From Blautia argi (GTDB taxonomy: Bacteria > Bacillota > Clostridia > Lachnospirales > Lachnospiraceae), in the NCBI RefSeq assembly GCF_003287895.1, contig NZ_CP030280.1:102001-166000 (forward strand): a DNA stretch of 64,000 nt, given 5' to 3'. How positions within the stretch are numbered: position 1 is the first letter of the stretch; every line of letters begins with the position of its first letter. This document shows positions 35,336 to 43,407 of the stretch, piece by piece. The notes below the pieces were generated by a model. It had not been told where the DNA came from. It ran no database searches and saw nothing but the letters and a program-made list of their open reading frames with translations. The position numbers were made by a program, and so were the translations under genes.

Positions 35336-35411
35336 ATGAGCGAAATATTATTGTATCATGGGAGCAAAGTTGAAGTTGGAACATGTTGATAGTGCAGGAG
35401 AGTATGTTTAG
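35336..35411 (+). pseudogene. Chimeric remnant: DUF3990-like start joined to a DUF4869 tail
   Basis: Three bases after the toxin stop codon, with GGAGG before it, an ATG opens MSEILLYHGSKVEVGTC and then a stop (35389). The LYHGS start is typical of DUF3990 proteins, a family I believe is related to ADP-ribosyl-transferase folds. In another frame the bases that follow encode LEHVDSAGEYV, a DUF4869 C-terminus. The two genes were joined by a deletion at about 35370-35380. Confidence 0.45.
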
Positions 35412-35476
35412 ATCAGGAAAATACCTGAAAAGTCTTAATGAAAATCACAATATACGTAAAAAAGGAAGGGATTTTT

Positions 35477-35915
35477 ATGCTGAATATTTATTATGGTGAT
35501 ATGGAAAGAAGCTGTATATAATACATCGGCTTATTTCAAATATGATTATGAAGACAGTTGGATCGTAGATCCTTTTGTGAAAGAAATGATTCAGGATGTA
35601 GATAAGTCAACAGTTTTGGATAGTGGAGTAATAGATAGTCCGGTTTTAGGCAAGATTCCGCCAACCGGTTTATCCGGAGGAGTAAAAACGTTAATCCTTT
35701 TTAAGTTTAATAAGGATAAAATTTTCAACGTATCAACCTGTGGAGATAACTGTGCGAAATGGCTGCTTAAAATTGCAGAATCGGAAGACAGGATTGTAAA
35801 TCTGAGGCATCTGATGGATTTCGGTAAGGAACCTTTTGAGATTCGTATTTTGAATACTAATGAAATTGTTCATTCTATGAAAGAACTGGTACCGATTGCA
35901 GGAGAATTTGTCTAA
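35477..35915 (+). pseudogene. DUF4869 protein, second copy, frameshifted near its start
   Basis: The expected start MLNIYYGDM at 35477 follows AAGGAAGGG. The frame breaks at ATGGAAAG (about 35500-35510). With one G less it reads YYGDMKEAVYNTSAYFKY and continues unbroken: DSWIVDPFVKEMIQDV, DSPVLGKIPPTGLSGG, CGDNCAKWLLKI and MKELVPIAGEFV, about 145 residues. As written, an internal ATG at 35493 (MVIWKEAVYNTS) could give an almost complete protein. It ends 15 bases before the P-loop ATPase gene, so the two form an operon. Function unknown. Confidence 0.7.
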
Positions 35916-35930
35916 TGGAGGGGTGGTACG

Positions 35931-36905
35931 ATGAGAGGGAAACATAGAGTTATTGTATCAACAAAACGCTTAAAATATGATTTTGAAATTCGGAGAAATT
36001 TGACGATCATTCGCGGGGACAGCGCTACGGGGAAAACTACTCTTGTAGATATGATTCAGGAATATGTGAACAATCCAACAGGCAGTCCGGTAGATTTGAC
36101 ATGCGATAAGAAATGTTATGTGCTGGAAGGTGCTTTGTGGAAAGGACAACTGGCGGAGATTACGGACAGTATTGTATTTATTGATGAGGGAAATGATTTT
36201 ATCAAGACTGAGGAGTTTGCCAGAGAAATTCAGAAAACAGATAATTATTATGTGATTGTAACGAGAGAATCCTTGCCAGCTTTACCATATAGTGTGGAAG
36301 AAATTTATGGGATCCGGACATCCGGGAAGTATGGAACATTGAAGCAGAGTTACCATGAATTTTATCGAATATATGGTACACTTACCCGTGAGAAAGACAT
36401 AAAGCCGGAATTGATAATTACCGAAGACAGTAATTCGGGATACCAGTTTTTCGATTATGTGTGTCGGGAAAATCATTTACGATGTGAAACTATGAATGGA
36501 AAATCCAATGTATTCCATTACTTGAGAGAGCATAAGAATGAAAAAATACTTGTCATTGCGGATGGTGCTGCTTTTGGATCAGAAATTGACCGGGTATTGA
36601 GGTTGATAGAAGGATACGAAAATGTGGCATTGTATTTACCGGAGTCTTTTGAGTGGCTGATTTTATCTGCCGGAATTTTGAAAAATAATCATGTACTTGA
36701 AATATTGGATGCTCCATATGATTATGTAGATAGTGAAGCTTTTTTCAGTTGGGAAAGATTCTTTACAGCAGTTTTGATTGATGAAACGAAAGATACATAT
36801 CTTGCATATATGAAAAAGAGATTAAATCCGGCATATCTACAGGATGTGATTAAGGAGACAATCCTTGAGAAAATAGAAAAAATTAGTCTGACATGGAAAA
36901 AATAA
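35931..36905 (+). CDS. P-loop ATPase paired with DUF4869
   Basis: The 324-residue protein has a Walker A motif GDSATGKT (residues 29-36), a Walker B-like strand SIVFIDEGND and a long second half. There, LIITEDSNSGYQFFDYV and ILVIADGAAFGSEIDRVLRL look like two acidic strand ends of a TOPRIM-like fold. This reading of the second half is my inference. GGAGGGG precedes the ATG. An ATPase with a possible nuclease-like half, next to a small conserved protein and a toxin-antitoxin, suggests a defence or addiction role, but I know of no description of this pair. Confidence 0.65.
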   Translation: MRGKHRVIVSTKRLKYDFEIRRNLTIIRGDSATGKTTLVDMIQEYVNNPTGSPVDLTCDKKCYVLEGALWKGQLAEITDSIVFIDEGNDFIKTEEFAREIQKTDNYYVIVTRESLPALPYSVEEIYGIRTSGKYGTLKQSYHEFYRIYGTLTREKDIKPELIITEDSNSGYQFFDYVCRENHLRCETMNGKSNVFHYLREHKNEKILVIADGAAFGSEIDRVLRLIEGYENVALYLPESFEWLILSAGILKNNHVLEILDAPYDYVDSEAFFSWERFFTAVLIDETKDTYLAYMKKRLNPAYLQDVIKETILEKIEKISLTWKK

Positions 36906-36920
36906 AAAAGACTACAGTTA

Positions 36921-37145
36921 TAAGTTAGTAGTCAAAACACCGTAGACAAGCAGTCTAAAGTACGGTATTATATGTATAGAAATCAATTCAATTTCATATT
37001 GTTTATCATTCTCGAATGCTTGAATGATGGTAGCCATATTTTTCATAATGGTGGTGACACGAAGGTATTCCCCAAGTATTAGCTGATGCAAATATTCTGC
37101 TAATAAACAGGTCTTATCTAAGGCATATATGTGGGGTACAGAGAT
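36921..37145 (-). pseudogene. Possible coding remnant between island and tRNA fragment
   Basis: On the minus strand one frame reads ALDKTCLLAEYLHQLILGEY and then IIQAFENDKQYEIELI to a stop near 36921. It looks protein-like but has no start. The rest of 36906-37235 shows no gene. It may be the tail of a gene lost when the second element inserted. Confidence 0.25.
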
Positions 37146-37235
37146 TGACTTGATTTGACTCGGAAGTAGAAAAAAGACTTGACTTTAAAGGATTTATAAT
37201 GATAGTTCTTGTCCGGAATTGACACCACCTATTTG

Positions 37236-37282
37236 CACTCCTAAGCGTGGGGTCGGAGGTTCAAATCCTCTCTGGGACGCCA
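37236..37282 (+). tRNA. 3' half of tRNA-Arg(CCT): attachment-site fragment
   Basis: The bases from the anticodon loop CTCCTAA (anticodon CCT at 37240-37242) through the T-arm GGTTCAAATCC to CTGGGACGCCA are the 3' half of an arginine tRNA, with CCA encoded. The 5' half is absent: the bases before do not pair with CTGGGAC. Tyrosine recombinases often insert at tRNA 3' ends, leaving such a duplicate. This is therefore likely one att site of the element whose integrase lies at 37477-38865, with the intact tRNA outside the window. Confidence 0.75.
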
Positions 37283-37290
37283 GAAACAAC

Positions 37291-37331
37291 GCTGTAAGCC
37301 TTTGTTTTCAAGGGTTTACAGCTTTTTTTGT
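37291..37331 (+). terminator. Terminator after the tRNA fragment
   Basis: GCTGTAAGCCTT pairs with AAGGGTTTACAGC and is followed by TTTTTTT. It is probably the original tRNA terminator, carried along with the attachment site. Between it and 37476 no gene is seen, only repeated TTGCTAAT words. Confidence 0.7.
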
Positions 37332-37476
37332 TTAGTTGTACTCTTTAGACAAAACCATCTTCCTTTTATTGGAGGTTAATGTATGTTTATGAGTTGGAAC
37401 TTATATTTTGCTAATTGGAAACGAACAGAAACGATGTCCTTGCTAATAAAAATAGCTTCCTTGCTAATTGGAGATT

Positions 37477-38865
37477 TCAGACCGTTTTTTCTCCTGCAAT
37501 CAGCGCTGCCAGAGTTTGTGCCAGTTCGGGAGATTTTTGAAGCTGGTCAATCAGGGCTGCCAGATCTAATGTTGCTGCCTGGGACTGTTCCTGCGGAGGT
37601 TGCACATTTCTTAAATCTCTGTTGACAGCATAAAAAGCGTTCTCGAATTTTTGAGCATTTACCTTTCGATCTTCATCAAGGATATGTGCATATACCTTTG
37701 TAATCATATCAATTTCCGCATGTCCTGTATCGCCCTGGGTGGCCTTCAAATCGCCGTGGTTGAGTTTCAGCTTGTAAGTCGTACTGGAATGCCTCAAAGA
37801 GTGGAATACAACGTTTGGGAGCCCTGCTTTCTGTTTCAACAGTGAAAACTCTTTCTCAATAATCCGATTCTCACAAGGTCTGCCATTTGGCAGTGCTACC
37901 ACTAAATCGAAGTCCTGATATTCATCACCAAGAAAACTTTTTAATTCTTCCTGTGATTTTTTCCATTCCCGAAGAATATAGGCAACTGTCTTAGGCAGCC
38001 AGACCTTACGGATGCTGGAATCTGTCTTTGGTTTTTTCAGGATTATCCGGGTGCTGGTATTCGGCATTAACGGAGTAAAGATATGGTAAATGTCTTTTTC
38101 TCCTAACGTCTCAATCGCCTGTTTGGACGCTCGTGCCAGTTCTGCTTCTATGTAGATATAAGCATTATCAGTTGCTATGTTTTCATCCTCAATATGAACA
38201 TTTTTCCAGGTTAGTCCAAGAATCTCCCCCATGCGCAAAGAACACGCAAAAGCAAGGTTCATGGCAATATACAGTTTATTGTCGGTACACTGATCCAGAG
38301 CAAGACGAATCGTTTCAGCATCCCAAATGTCGCGCTTTTTATATTCGGTTTTTGGAAGGACCACATTGTCGAAAGGATTTTTTCCAATCAATTCCCAACG
38401 AACAGCTTGCTTAAAAGCACACCGGAGAAGTTTGATGATCTTCTCAATGTTCTGATTGGAAACAAACTCTGTTTTCGGTTTTCGGTTCCTCTTACAAACA
38501 GGAGGGGTCTTTTGAAGAGTCTGAATGTATTTGTCTACCACACGGGGAGTAATTGCCTGAACCTCCATATCGCCGATAATCGGATTGATATAGTTGGCAA
38601 TCAGGGCTGTTTGACTGTCATACATAGACACGCCCCATTTTTTCTCCCCATACGTGGAAACAAAATCATACAGAAAATCTGAAACTTTCTGATTATTCGG
38701 AGGAAGGAATGTACCATTGTTCTGTTGGTTTTCAACCTCCGCTTTCCGTTTCAGCGCTTCTTTATGGGTATGCCAGGTTTCCCATTTCTGTTTTGTTTCT
38801 CCATTTTCATCAATATAGTTATAAACAACGGAATAAGATTTTTTACGTTTGATAATAGATGCCAT
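37477..38865 (-). CDS. int: Tyrosine recombinase (integrase) of the second element
   Basis: The complete 462-residue integrase has an N-terminal arm-binding domain (SVVYNYIDENGETKQKWET), a SAM-like core-binding domain (about 60-175) and a catalytic domain. The catalytic domain carries CSLRMGEILGLTW, a lysine turn, HSLRHSS, GHAEIDM and the nucleophile Tyr in VYAHIL. It matches the integrases of Tn1549/Tn916-like elements and is related to the truncated one at 30463. It lies beside the tRNA-Arg fragment, the expected position next to att. Confidence 0.9.
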   Translation of the reverse strand: MASIIKRKKSYSVVYNYIDENGETKQKWETWHTHKEALKRKAEVENQQNNGTFLPPNNQKVSDFLYDFVSTYGEKKWGVSMYDSQTALIANYINPIIGDMEVQAITPRVVDKYIQTLQKTPPVCKRNRKPKTEFVSNQNIEKIIKLLRCAFKQAVRWELIGKNPFDNVVLPKTEYKKRDIWDAETIRLALDQCTDNKLYIAMNLAFACSLRMGEILGLTWKNVHIEDENIATDNAYIYIEAELARASKQAIETLGEKDIYHIFTPLMPNTSTRIILKKPKTDSSIRKVWLPKTVAYILREWKKSQEELKSFLGDEYQDFDLVVALPNGRPCENRIIEKEFSLLKQKAGLPNVVFHSLRHSSTTYKLKLNHGDLKATQGDTGHAEIDMITKVYAHILDEDRKVNAQKFENAFYAVNRDLRNVQPPQEQSQAATLDLAALIDQLQKSPELAQTLAALIAGEKTV

Positions 38866-38885
38866 ATTCGATCTTCCTTTCTAAG

Positions 38886-39092
38886 TTAGAACGCCTGTGC
38901 GTCTAACCATTCGTCAAATGATTTTTTGGAAATTCGTATGGCATTACCAACCCGTACAATTTTGAAATGTCCCTCTTTTACAAGACTGTAAGCAGATGTA
39001 CGACCAATGTTTAACATAACGGCAATATCTTCTACTTTGTAAGTTCGTTGTTCAGGAACATTTTTAGGTGCACTGTTCATTGTCTGACTCAT
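38886..39092 (-). CDS. xis: Excisionase
   Basis: The start at ATG 39092 (AAAGGAGG before it) gives 68 residues. The MerR-like helix-turn-helix reads YKVEDIAVMLNIGRTSAYSL, followed by the wing FKIVRVGNAIRISKKSFDEW. Excisionases bend DNA at att and steer the integrase to excision. It lies 20 bases upstream of the integrase gene on the same strand. Confidence 0.85.
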   Translation of the reverse strand: MSQTMNSAPKNVPEQRTYKVEDIAVMLNIGRTSAYSLVKEGHFKIVRVGNAIRISKKSFDEWLDAQAF

Positions 39093-39285
39093 TTTGCCTC
39101 CTTTCTGCAACCGACAAAGACAATGTACCGGGAGAGTAAAATGCTTTATAGCGGTATGTACGAATCCGGTAGGCTTCTTCCAACAACATATATTCCCGAA
39201 GCAACAAAGCAACTTCATCCGGCACCTCAACGATCATGTCCTGTGTATAATACGGGTAATAATCCCGAAGATTGATTTTCTTCAT
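39064..39285 (-). pseudogene. Element sigma-factor-like protein, C-terminally truncated
   Basis: The start MKKINLRDYYPYYTQD with VEVPDEVALLLREYML and YRIRTYRYKAFYS is the conserved N-terminus of the small sigma-70-like regulators that precede xis in Tn1549-type elements. ATG 39285 has GGAGG before it. After AFYS (about 39135) the sequence differs, and the frame runs into the region before xis. The DNA-binding C-terminal half is gone, so element gene control is probably broken. Bases 39286-39534 show no further gene. Confidence 0.6.
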
Positions 39286-39534
39286 AGTAATTTCCTCCAA
39301 TTTCGATGTTTGAGTTAATGGCAAAAATCGAAACCAAAAACGCCGCAATCCATACGAACTGGACTACGACGTATAGGTGACTGAATGTAAAGCAGTTTAT
39401 CTGCGAATCTGTGTTGCATAGACGCATAGGCATTTCCTCCCATCAAGGAGGAACCTGAATCGGCTGCTTGATACCTCCTTGGGAGAAAATTATATCGGTT
39501 ATGTTTCCTGTATCAGTCCGCAGACATTCGCTTT

Positions 39535-39879
39535 TTACTCTTTATATTCGCAATTTTCTACATATTCTGCTCTTAGAATATATACCACGGAATCAACCCG
39601 TTTGTCCTTCATCAGCCGGCACAAAAGAGCAAGCTGCGTTTTCTTATCCTTTGGAACTTCATATTTCCAGTTTTCCGGTAGGATCGGAAAATCCTCATAC
39701 CGCCATTTGGTGTACTTTTCTTTGTAAGCCTCCGGCTGTGCCAGTTCCAAAAGATGTCCCACGCACCAGCTCACCAGATAGCCGGAACCTTCGAGATAAC
39801 CATCTTTTCTTTTTGTTGCGCCTAATACTGCTGCCAGTGACATAGCAACAGAGGGCTTTTCTGCAATCACAAGTTTCAT
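39535..39879 (-). pseudogene. topB: DNA topoisomerase III, N-terminal fragment
   Basis: About 95 residues match the start of TopB: MKLVIAEKPSVAMSLAAVLG is the TOPRIM Glu motif, and VSWCVGHLLELAQPEAY follows. After RVDSVV the normal DxGREGE motif is replaced by YILRAEYVENCEYKE and a stop. Several thousand bases of the usual element core are missing between this point and the sigma-factor fragment, so a large internal deletion joined the two. Confidence 0.75.
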
Positions 39880-39899
39880 ATTTTTGTAACCTCCATTTC

Positions 39900-40919
39900 T
39901 TACAAACTTACTTCACTGCGGTTGGGTTGCTTCGGTATTGTTTGATCTGCCTGCTGAAGCTGTGCTTTTTTATCCGAGAGCCGTCCTAAAACGCTTTTTT
40001 CCTGTCCACGTTGCAGCAGCTTTGTCTCACGGTCATAATACTGGACCTTATCCGAAAGGCGGTCCTCCGGGGCTACCTGGGTAGCATTGACCTCCCGTAC
40101 CATAGCTTCCAATTCGGAAAGCTGCATGGAACCATTATCCGGCAAAATCAGCAGCTCATGGATCGATGACGGAAGGACATAAAAATTGATGCCAAGCAAT
40201 TCAGCGACTTTTTCCAGAACGCCTTCCTGTACTGACACAGACGCACCGTTTAATTTTTCCTGATTTGTCAGGATATAAATGGGTACAAACCCTATATCCA
40301 GCGGTTCCTCCTGGTTAAAGAGGTTTTCAGGTTTTACAGAGAAGATACTTTCTGCCATGACTTCTTCCATGTCATAAAGGCAGACAGGACTTCTGGCATT
40401 TGCGGTCTGCATGGGATCTTTATGGAGCTGTTCTTTTGTGATCCCCCACATCTGCATCATGCTTTCGGTAACAGCAACAGAAGCAGTTCCTTCCTCATCT
40501 GCCGCAACCTGAATCCTGTAATAAGCCGCCAGCTCCCCGCAGGAAGTATAAGGCTTTCCTTTCAGATATTCCTGATTTGTTTCTGGATCGCACATCTGTA
40601 CCGCCAGCATAGGCCGGACCGCCTCATAGTTTTCCAGCATAGAGATGTCCAGCGGAACCCGGTTGTAATTTTCCAATTGGATCTGTGCGATCTGTTTCAT
40701 GGCAGTATCTAAAGGCATCCCGCGTTCTACCTGCTCGGCGAGTGCTTCCAAATAGATTGTTGGTGCAGCCCGTTCTCCGGGTAAAAGGATCGTCAGTCCG
40801 GTCAGCATCCGGTCGTTGCTTTTTGTTACTTCATTGATGGAAATTACTGCGTTCTGGTATTCCATAGGCAGGTATTCCTTAATATGGCTTTTTACATATT
40901 CTACAAAATTCTGATTCAA
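39900..40919 (-). CDS. DUF5688 family element protein
   Basis: A TTG start at 40919, placed seven bases after AAGGAGG, gives about 339 residues beginning NQNFVEYVKSHIKEYLP. Longer in-frame starts lack such a site. The protein contains YEAVRPMLAVQMCDPETN and a C-terminal region with FYVLPSSIHELLILPDNG. It matches DUF5688 proteins of conjugative elements in gut Firmicutes. Function unknown. It overlaps the end of the DUF3789 gene by four bases. Confidence 0.7.
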   Translation of the reverse strand: MNQNFVEYVKSHIKEYLPMEYQNAVISINEVTKSNDRMLTGLTILLPGERAAPTIYLEALAEQVERGMPLDTAMKQIAQIQLENYNRVPLDISMLENYEAVRPMLAVQMCDPETNQEYLKGKPYTSCGELAAYYRIQVAADEEGTASVAVTESMMQMWGITKEQLHKDPMQTANARSPVCLYDMEEVMAESIFSVKPENLFNQEEPLDIGFVPIYILTNQEKLNGASVSVQEGVLEKVAELLGINFYVLPSSIHELLILPDNGSMQLSELEAMVREVNATQVAPEDRLSDKVQYYDRETKLLQRGQEKSVLGRLSDKKAQLQQADQTIPKQPNRSEVSL

Positions 40920-41071
40920 TCGTTGTCCTCCTTTTTGTCCGTCAGATCTGCGTTGTGTTTGGTTTCGGAATGTTCTGTATTCTCTTTTCCGACCTGCATA
41001 ATACACATCAGCATAACGCCGGAAGCCATTCCTCCGGCAAAAGTAAGGAAATGTGAAATCAGGTTCCACAT
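40916..41071 (-). CDS. DUF3789-type single-span membrane protein
   Basis: The start at the ATG of MWNLISHFLTFAGGMA, six bases after AGGAGGA, gives 51 residues with one membrane helix (about 4-25, ending VMLMCIMQVGK) and a charged tail. The pattern is that of DUF3789 proteins, found before DUF5688-like genes in Tn1549-like elements. Function unknown. Confidence 0.6.
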   Translation of the reverse strand: MWNLISHFLTFAGGMASGVMLMCIMQVGKENTEHSETKHNADLTDKKEDND

Positions 41072-41136
41072 AAGCATTCCTCCTAAAAATGGGTAAAGAA
41101 AAACGCCCACTTCAAAGTGAGCGCATCAACAGGTAT

Positions 41137-41646
41137 CTATTTTGTTTTTGGTTTCAAGTAATCCGGCAGGACGATCTCTCCAACCGGGATTTCCCGCAGT
41201 TCCTTCTTCATCCAGTGGCTGAAGCGGATCGTCTTTGCCGTACCGCCGGTTTCCCGCCCATCATATACAGCGATCACTCGGTCGGAGTGCTCTACCATAT
41301 AGCGGTTTCTGTGGGAGTAGACGCTTGGGAGATATTTTTCCTGTATAACAACAACATCCGCACAAGCTTCCAGCAGTTCACGGGTTCTCGTTTTCTTATT
41401 CAGGCTGTCCAGACGTTTGCGGTAAGGGATCACTGCGATCAGTTCCAGCACCGGATTAGTCTGCTTTCTTTCCAATACCAGCTCTGCAAAATACTGATCC
41501 ACGCCATCTGCAAAGCCACTCATAAAACAGGTAAATCCATCTGTAACGGCAGCATCAATCTCATGTTCCAAAGCGGCTTTTATTTTGTTGATCTCATTCT
41601 GCGGTAAATCCCTGTGTCCGGTAACACAGCAGGTCTTTCCTTTCAT
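41137..41646 (-). CDS. SLOG/DUF1273-family nucleotide-binding protein
   Basis: The 169-residue protein starts KGKTCCVTGHRDLP, with a Rossmann-like glycine loop after the first strand, and has FMSGFADGVDQYFAELV and DRVIAVYDGRETGGT, as in SLOG (YpsA-like) proteins. These bind nucleotides or nucleotide-derived ligands and are linked to signalling or conflict systems. It is commonly seen in this element family. Exact ligand unknown. Confidence 0.7.
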   Translation of the reverse strand: MKGKTCCVTGHRDLPQNEINKIKAALEHEIDAAVTDGFTCFMSGFADGVDQYFAELVLERKQTNPVLELIAVIPYRKRLDSLNKKTRTRELLEACADVVVIQEKYLPSVYSHRNRYMVEHSDRVIAVYDGRETGGTAKTIRFSHWMKKELREIPVGEIVLPDYLKPKTK

Positions 41647-41795
41647 CGGTCATCCCTCCATCTGATAGGTAAAATTCTTCACTTTTCACATAGTAATAGA
41701 TTTTATTTAGCAAGTCAACGATAATACCCTTTTTCTCTTTGCGGATAATAAATGGGTGTAAGGTACAATCTATTACAGAATGGGAGGTGAAGGCG

Positions 41796-42110
41796 ATGTA
41801 TGAAGATTTTGTCCCGGAACGATTAGCGAAGCTGCGGACACAGAAAGGAGTTTCCGCACGCGATATGTCTTTATCGTTAGGTCAGGCAAACAACTACATC
41901 AATAATAGTGAGAATAAAAAGTCACTTCCCGCTATGCAGTCTTTTTTCTACATCTGCGAATATCTGGGTGTGACTCCGCAGGAATTCTTTGATGAAGGAA
42001 ATACTTACCCGGAAACCTTAAAGGAATTCATTGCAGAGGCAAGACAGCTTGATCCTCAATCCATGCAATATATCCTCGGTATTATGAAAGAACTCAATAG
42101 CAGAAAGTAA
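41796..42110 (+). CDS. XRE-family regulator of the second element
   Basis: ATG 41796 with GGGAGGTGA before it gives 104 residues: a helix-turn-helix (RLAKLRTQKGVSARDMSLSL, then ANNYINNSENKK) and a C-terminal helical part. It is divergent from the SLOG gene and convergent with the dut cassette. It may repress element genes. Confidence 0.75.
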   Translation: MYEDFVPERLAKLRTQKGVSARDMSLSLGQANNYINNSENKKSLPAMQSFFYICEYLGVTPQEFFDEGNTYPETLKEFIAEARQLDPQSMQYILGIMKELNSRK

Positions 42111-42140
42111 GCGGTCACGGTAATGGCCGCTTTTTTCGTG
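42109..42140. terminator. Terminator between regulator and dut cassette
   Basis: AAGCGGTC pairs with GGCCGCTT across a short loop, then TTTTTT follows. It lies at the end of the XRE gene, with the convergent dut gene about 90 bases on. Confidence 0.6.
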
Positions 42141-42229
42141 ACTTTCTTTATTATATTTTATAATGTTCTCGAAATGTCCGCTCCCTATACCGATAAGTAT
42201 TCAAAAACTGTTCTCCAAACAGCCTTTTT

Positions 42230-42643
42230 CTATTCGCCGGTACTGCCAAAGCTTCCGGTTCCTCGCTCTGTTCCCAGATCTGTTACAAAATCCGCAATGA
42301 CGATCGGCGTAATCACAAGCTGCCCGATACGGGCTCCCTTAAAAAGAGACTGCGCCTGATTGCTTACATTGCTGATGATCGCATGGATCTCTCCTCGGTA
42401 GCCGGAATCCACAGGCGGCAGTTCACAGACCAGGCCTTTTACCGCCATGCTGGTACGGGGAAAGATATATCCCGCATACCCATCCGGTATTTCCAGTCCA
42501 AAGCCAAGAGGAATTTTGGCGATTTCTCCGGGCTGTAAGGTGCAGTCATAGGGCAGATAAACATCTGCTCCGGCATCATTGCCATGAGGACGGTAAGGAC
42601 GCTGGTGCTCCGGCACGCCAAAATCGATTAGTTTTATTTTCAT
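42230..42643 (-). CDS. dut: dUTP diphosphatase (second copy)
   Basis: From ATG 42643 (GGAGG before it) the protein has 137 residues, the same length as the copy at 25845, with all dUTPase motifs: AGADVYLPYD, PRTSMAVKG, VDSGYRGEIHAI, RIGQLVI and TGSFGSTGE. It overlaps the thyX-like gene by four bases. Codon use is richer in G and C than in the first copy, so the two cassettes came from different sources rather than from a recent duplication. Confidence 0.9.
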   Translation of the reverse strand: MKIKLIDFGVPEHQRPYRPHGNDAGADVYLPYDCTLQPGEIAKIPLGFGLEIPDGYAGYIFPRTSMAVKGLVCELPPVDSGYRGEIHAIISNVSNQAQSLFKGARIGQLVITPIVIADFVTDLGTERGTGSFGSTGE

Positions 42644-43407
42644 CGGCAGCCTCCTTCCCAAAGAGCGGGATAGTCTTTTTCTAAAATATCCTCCGGCGTC
42701 ATATCTGCCGCCAGTTTTCGCCCGCAGGTTATTTTCCCTTCCAGACATCGATCCAACTGACAGAAAGGCCCGGTCAGTGACGGGGCAAACAAGGCAGGGC
42801 TTAGGTCATAAAGTTCTTTCCAGACCTTTAACAGCACGATCCTTGTTTCATCTGTATTTCTTCGGCATACCCGCTGGCCGATAATATGTTTCCACTGATA
42901 AGGGGTGGCGCTGATGAGCAGTACATTCCGTAATCCCTGGGGCGTGGCATAGCCGGCCGCATCGTGCCCGCTTCCGGCAGTGCACAGGGCTTCATAACAT
43001 TTCATGCTTTCATTACAACTTTTTAAGTACAATTCCCGTACCACTGCCGGAGCCGTCATAATAGAATACGGGACAGCGAAATCCGCCTGTCCCGTATAGT
43101 TGCTGTACTGCAGCGATGCACTCATAAATTTTACTTCGTTCTGGTGGCGGGTAATCTGCGCCAGAAAACGCCTGCTGGCGCCGACAATGGCTACCGTGAT
43201 CACCGCAAATTTCTGGATGGTAGGATGGGGAAGCGCCCCCATAGCTGCTACTGTCTGAACGCTGAATGATTTTTCGTAGAGCTCCATCAGGTCGTCCATT
43301 GAGGCAATCTTATGTCCCTGCTGGGTAAGTCTTGCCGCAAAGACCATGTTTTTTTCTGCTTCCGCCACCGCCTGGCAGTTCAAAATTTTTACTTCGATTC
43401 GTTTAAT
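42640..43407 (-). CDS. FAD-dependent thymidylate synthase-like protein (second copy), likely AUU start
   Basis: The protein matches the copy at 26248 (RRFLAQITRHQNEVKFM, HIIGQRVCRRNTDETR). At the position of the first copy's ATG, nine bases after GGAGG, this copy has ATT (43407-43405), giving IKRIEVKILNCQAVA; the next possible start is a TTG at 43383, which would drop eight residues and lacks a placed ribosome site. The ATT overlaps the upstream stop codon as ATTAA. With ATT the length is 255 residues against 259 in the first copy. Confidence 0.65.
   Translation of the reverse strand: MKRIEVKILNCQAVAEAEKNMVFAARLTQQGHKIASMDDLMELYEKSFSVQTVAAMGALPHPTIQKFAVITVAIVGASRRFLAQITRHQNEVKFMSASLQYSNYTGQADFAVPYSIMTAPAVVRELYLKSCNESMKCYEALCTAGSGHDAAGYATPQGLRNVLLISATPYQWKHIIGQRVCRRNTDETRIVLLKVWKELYDLSPALFAPSLTGPFCQLDRCLEGKITCGRKLAADMTPEDILEKDYPALWEGGCR

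Noticed and set aside
37190..37282. A complete tRNA gene
   Set aside because: Only the 3' half from the anticodon loop is present; no upstream bases pair with the acceptor stem CTGGGAC.
39227..39433. Small minus-strand frame before the sigma-like fragment
   Set aside because: No ribosome site and no protein-like pattern; it overlaps the better supported truncated gene.
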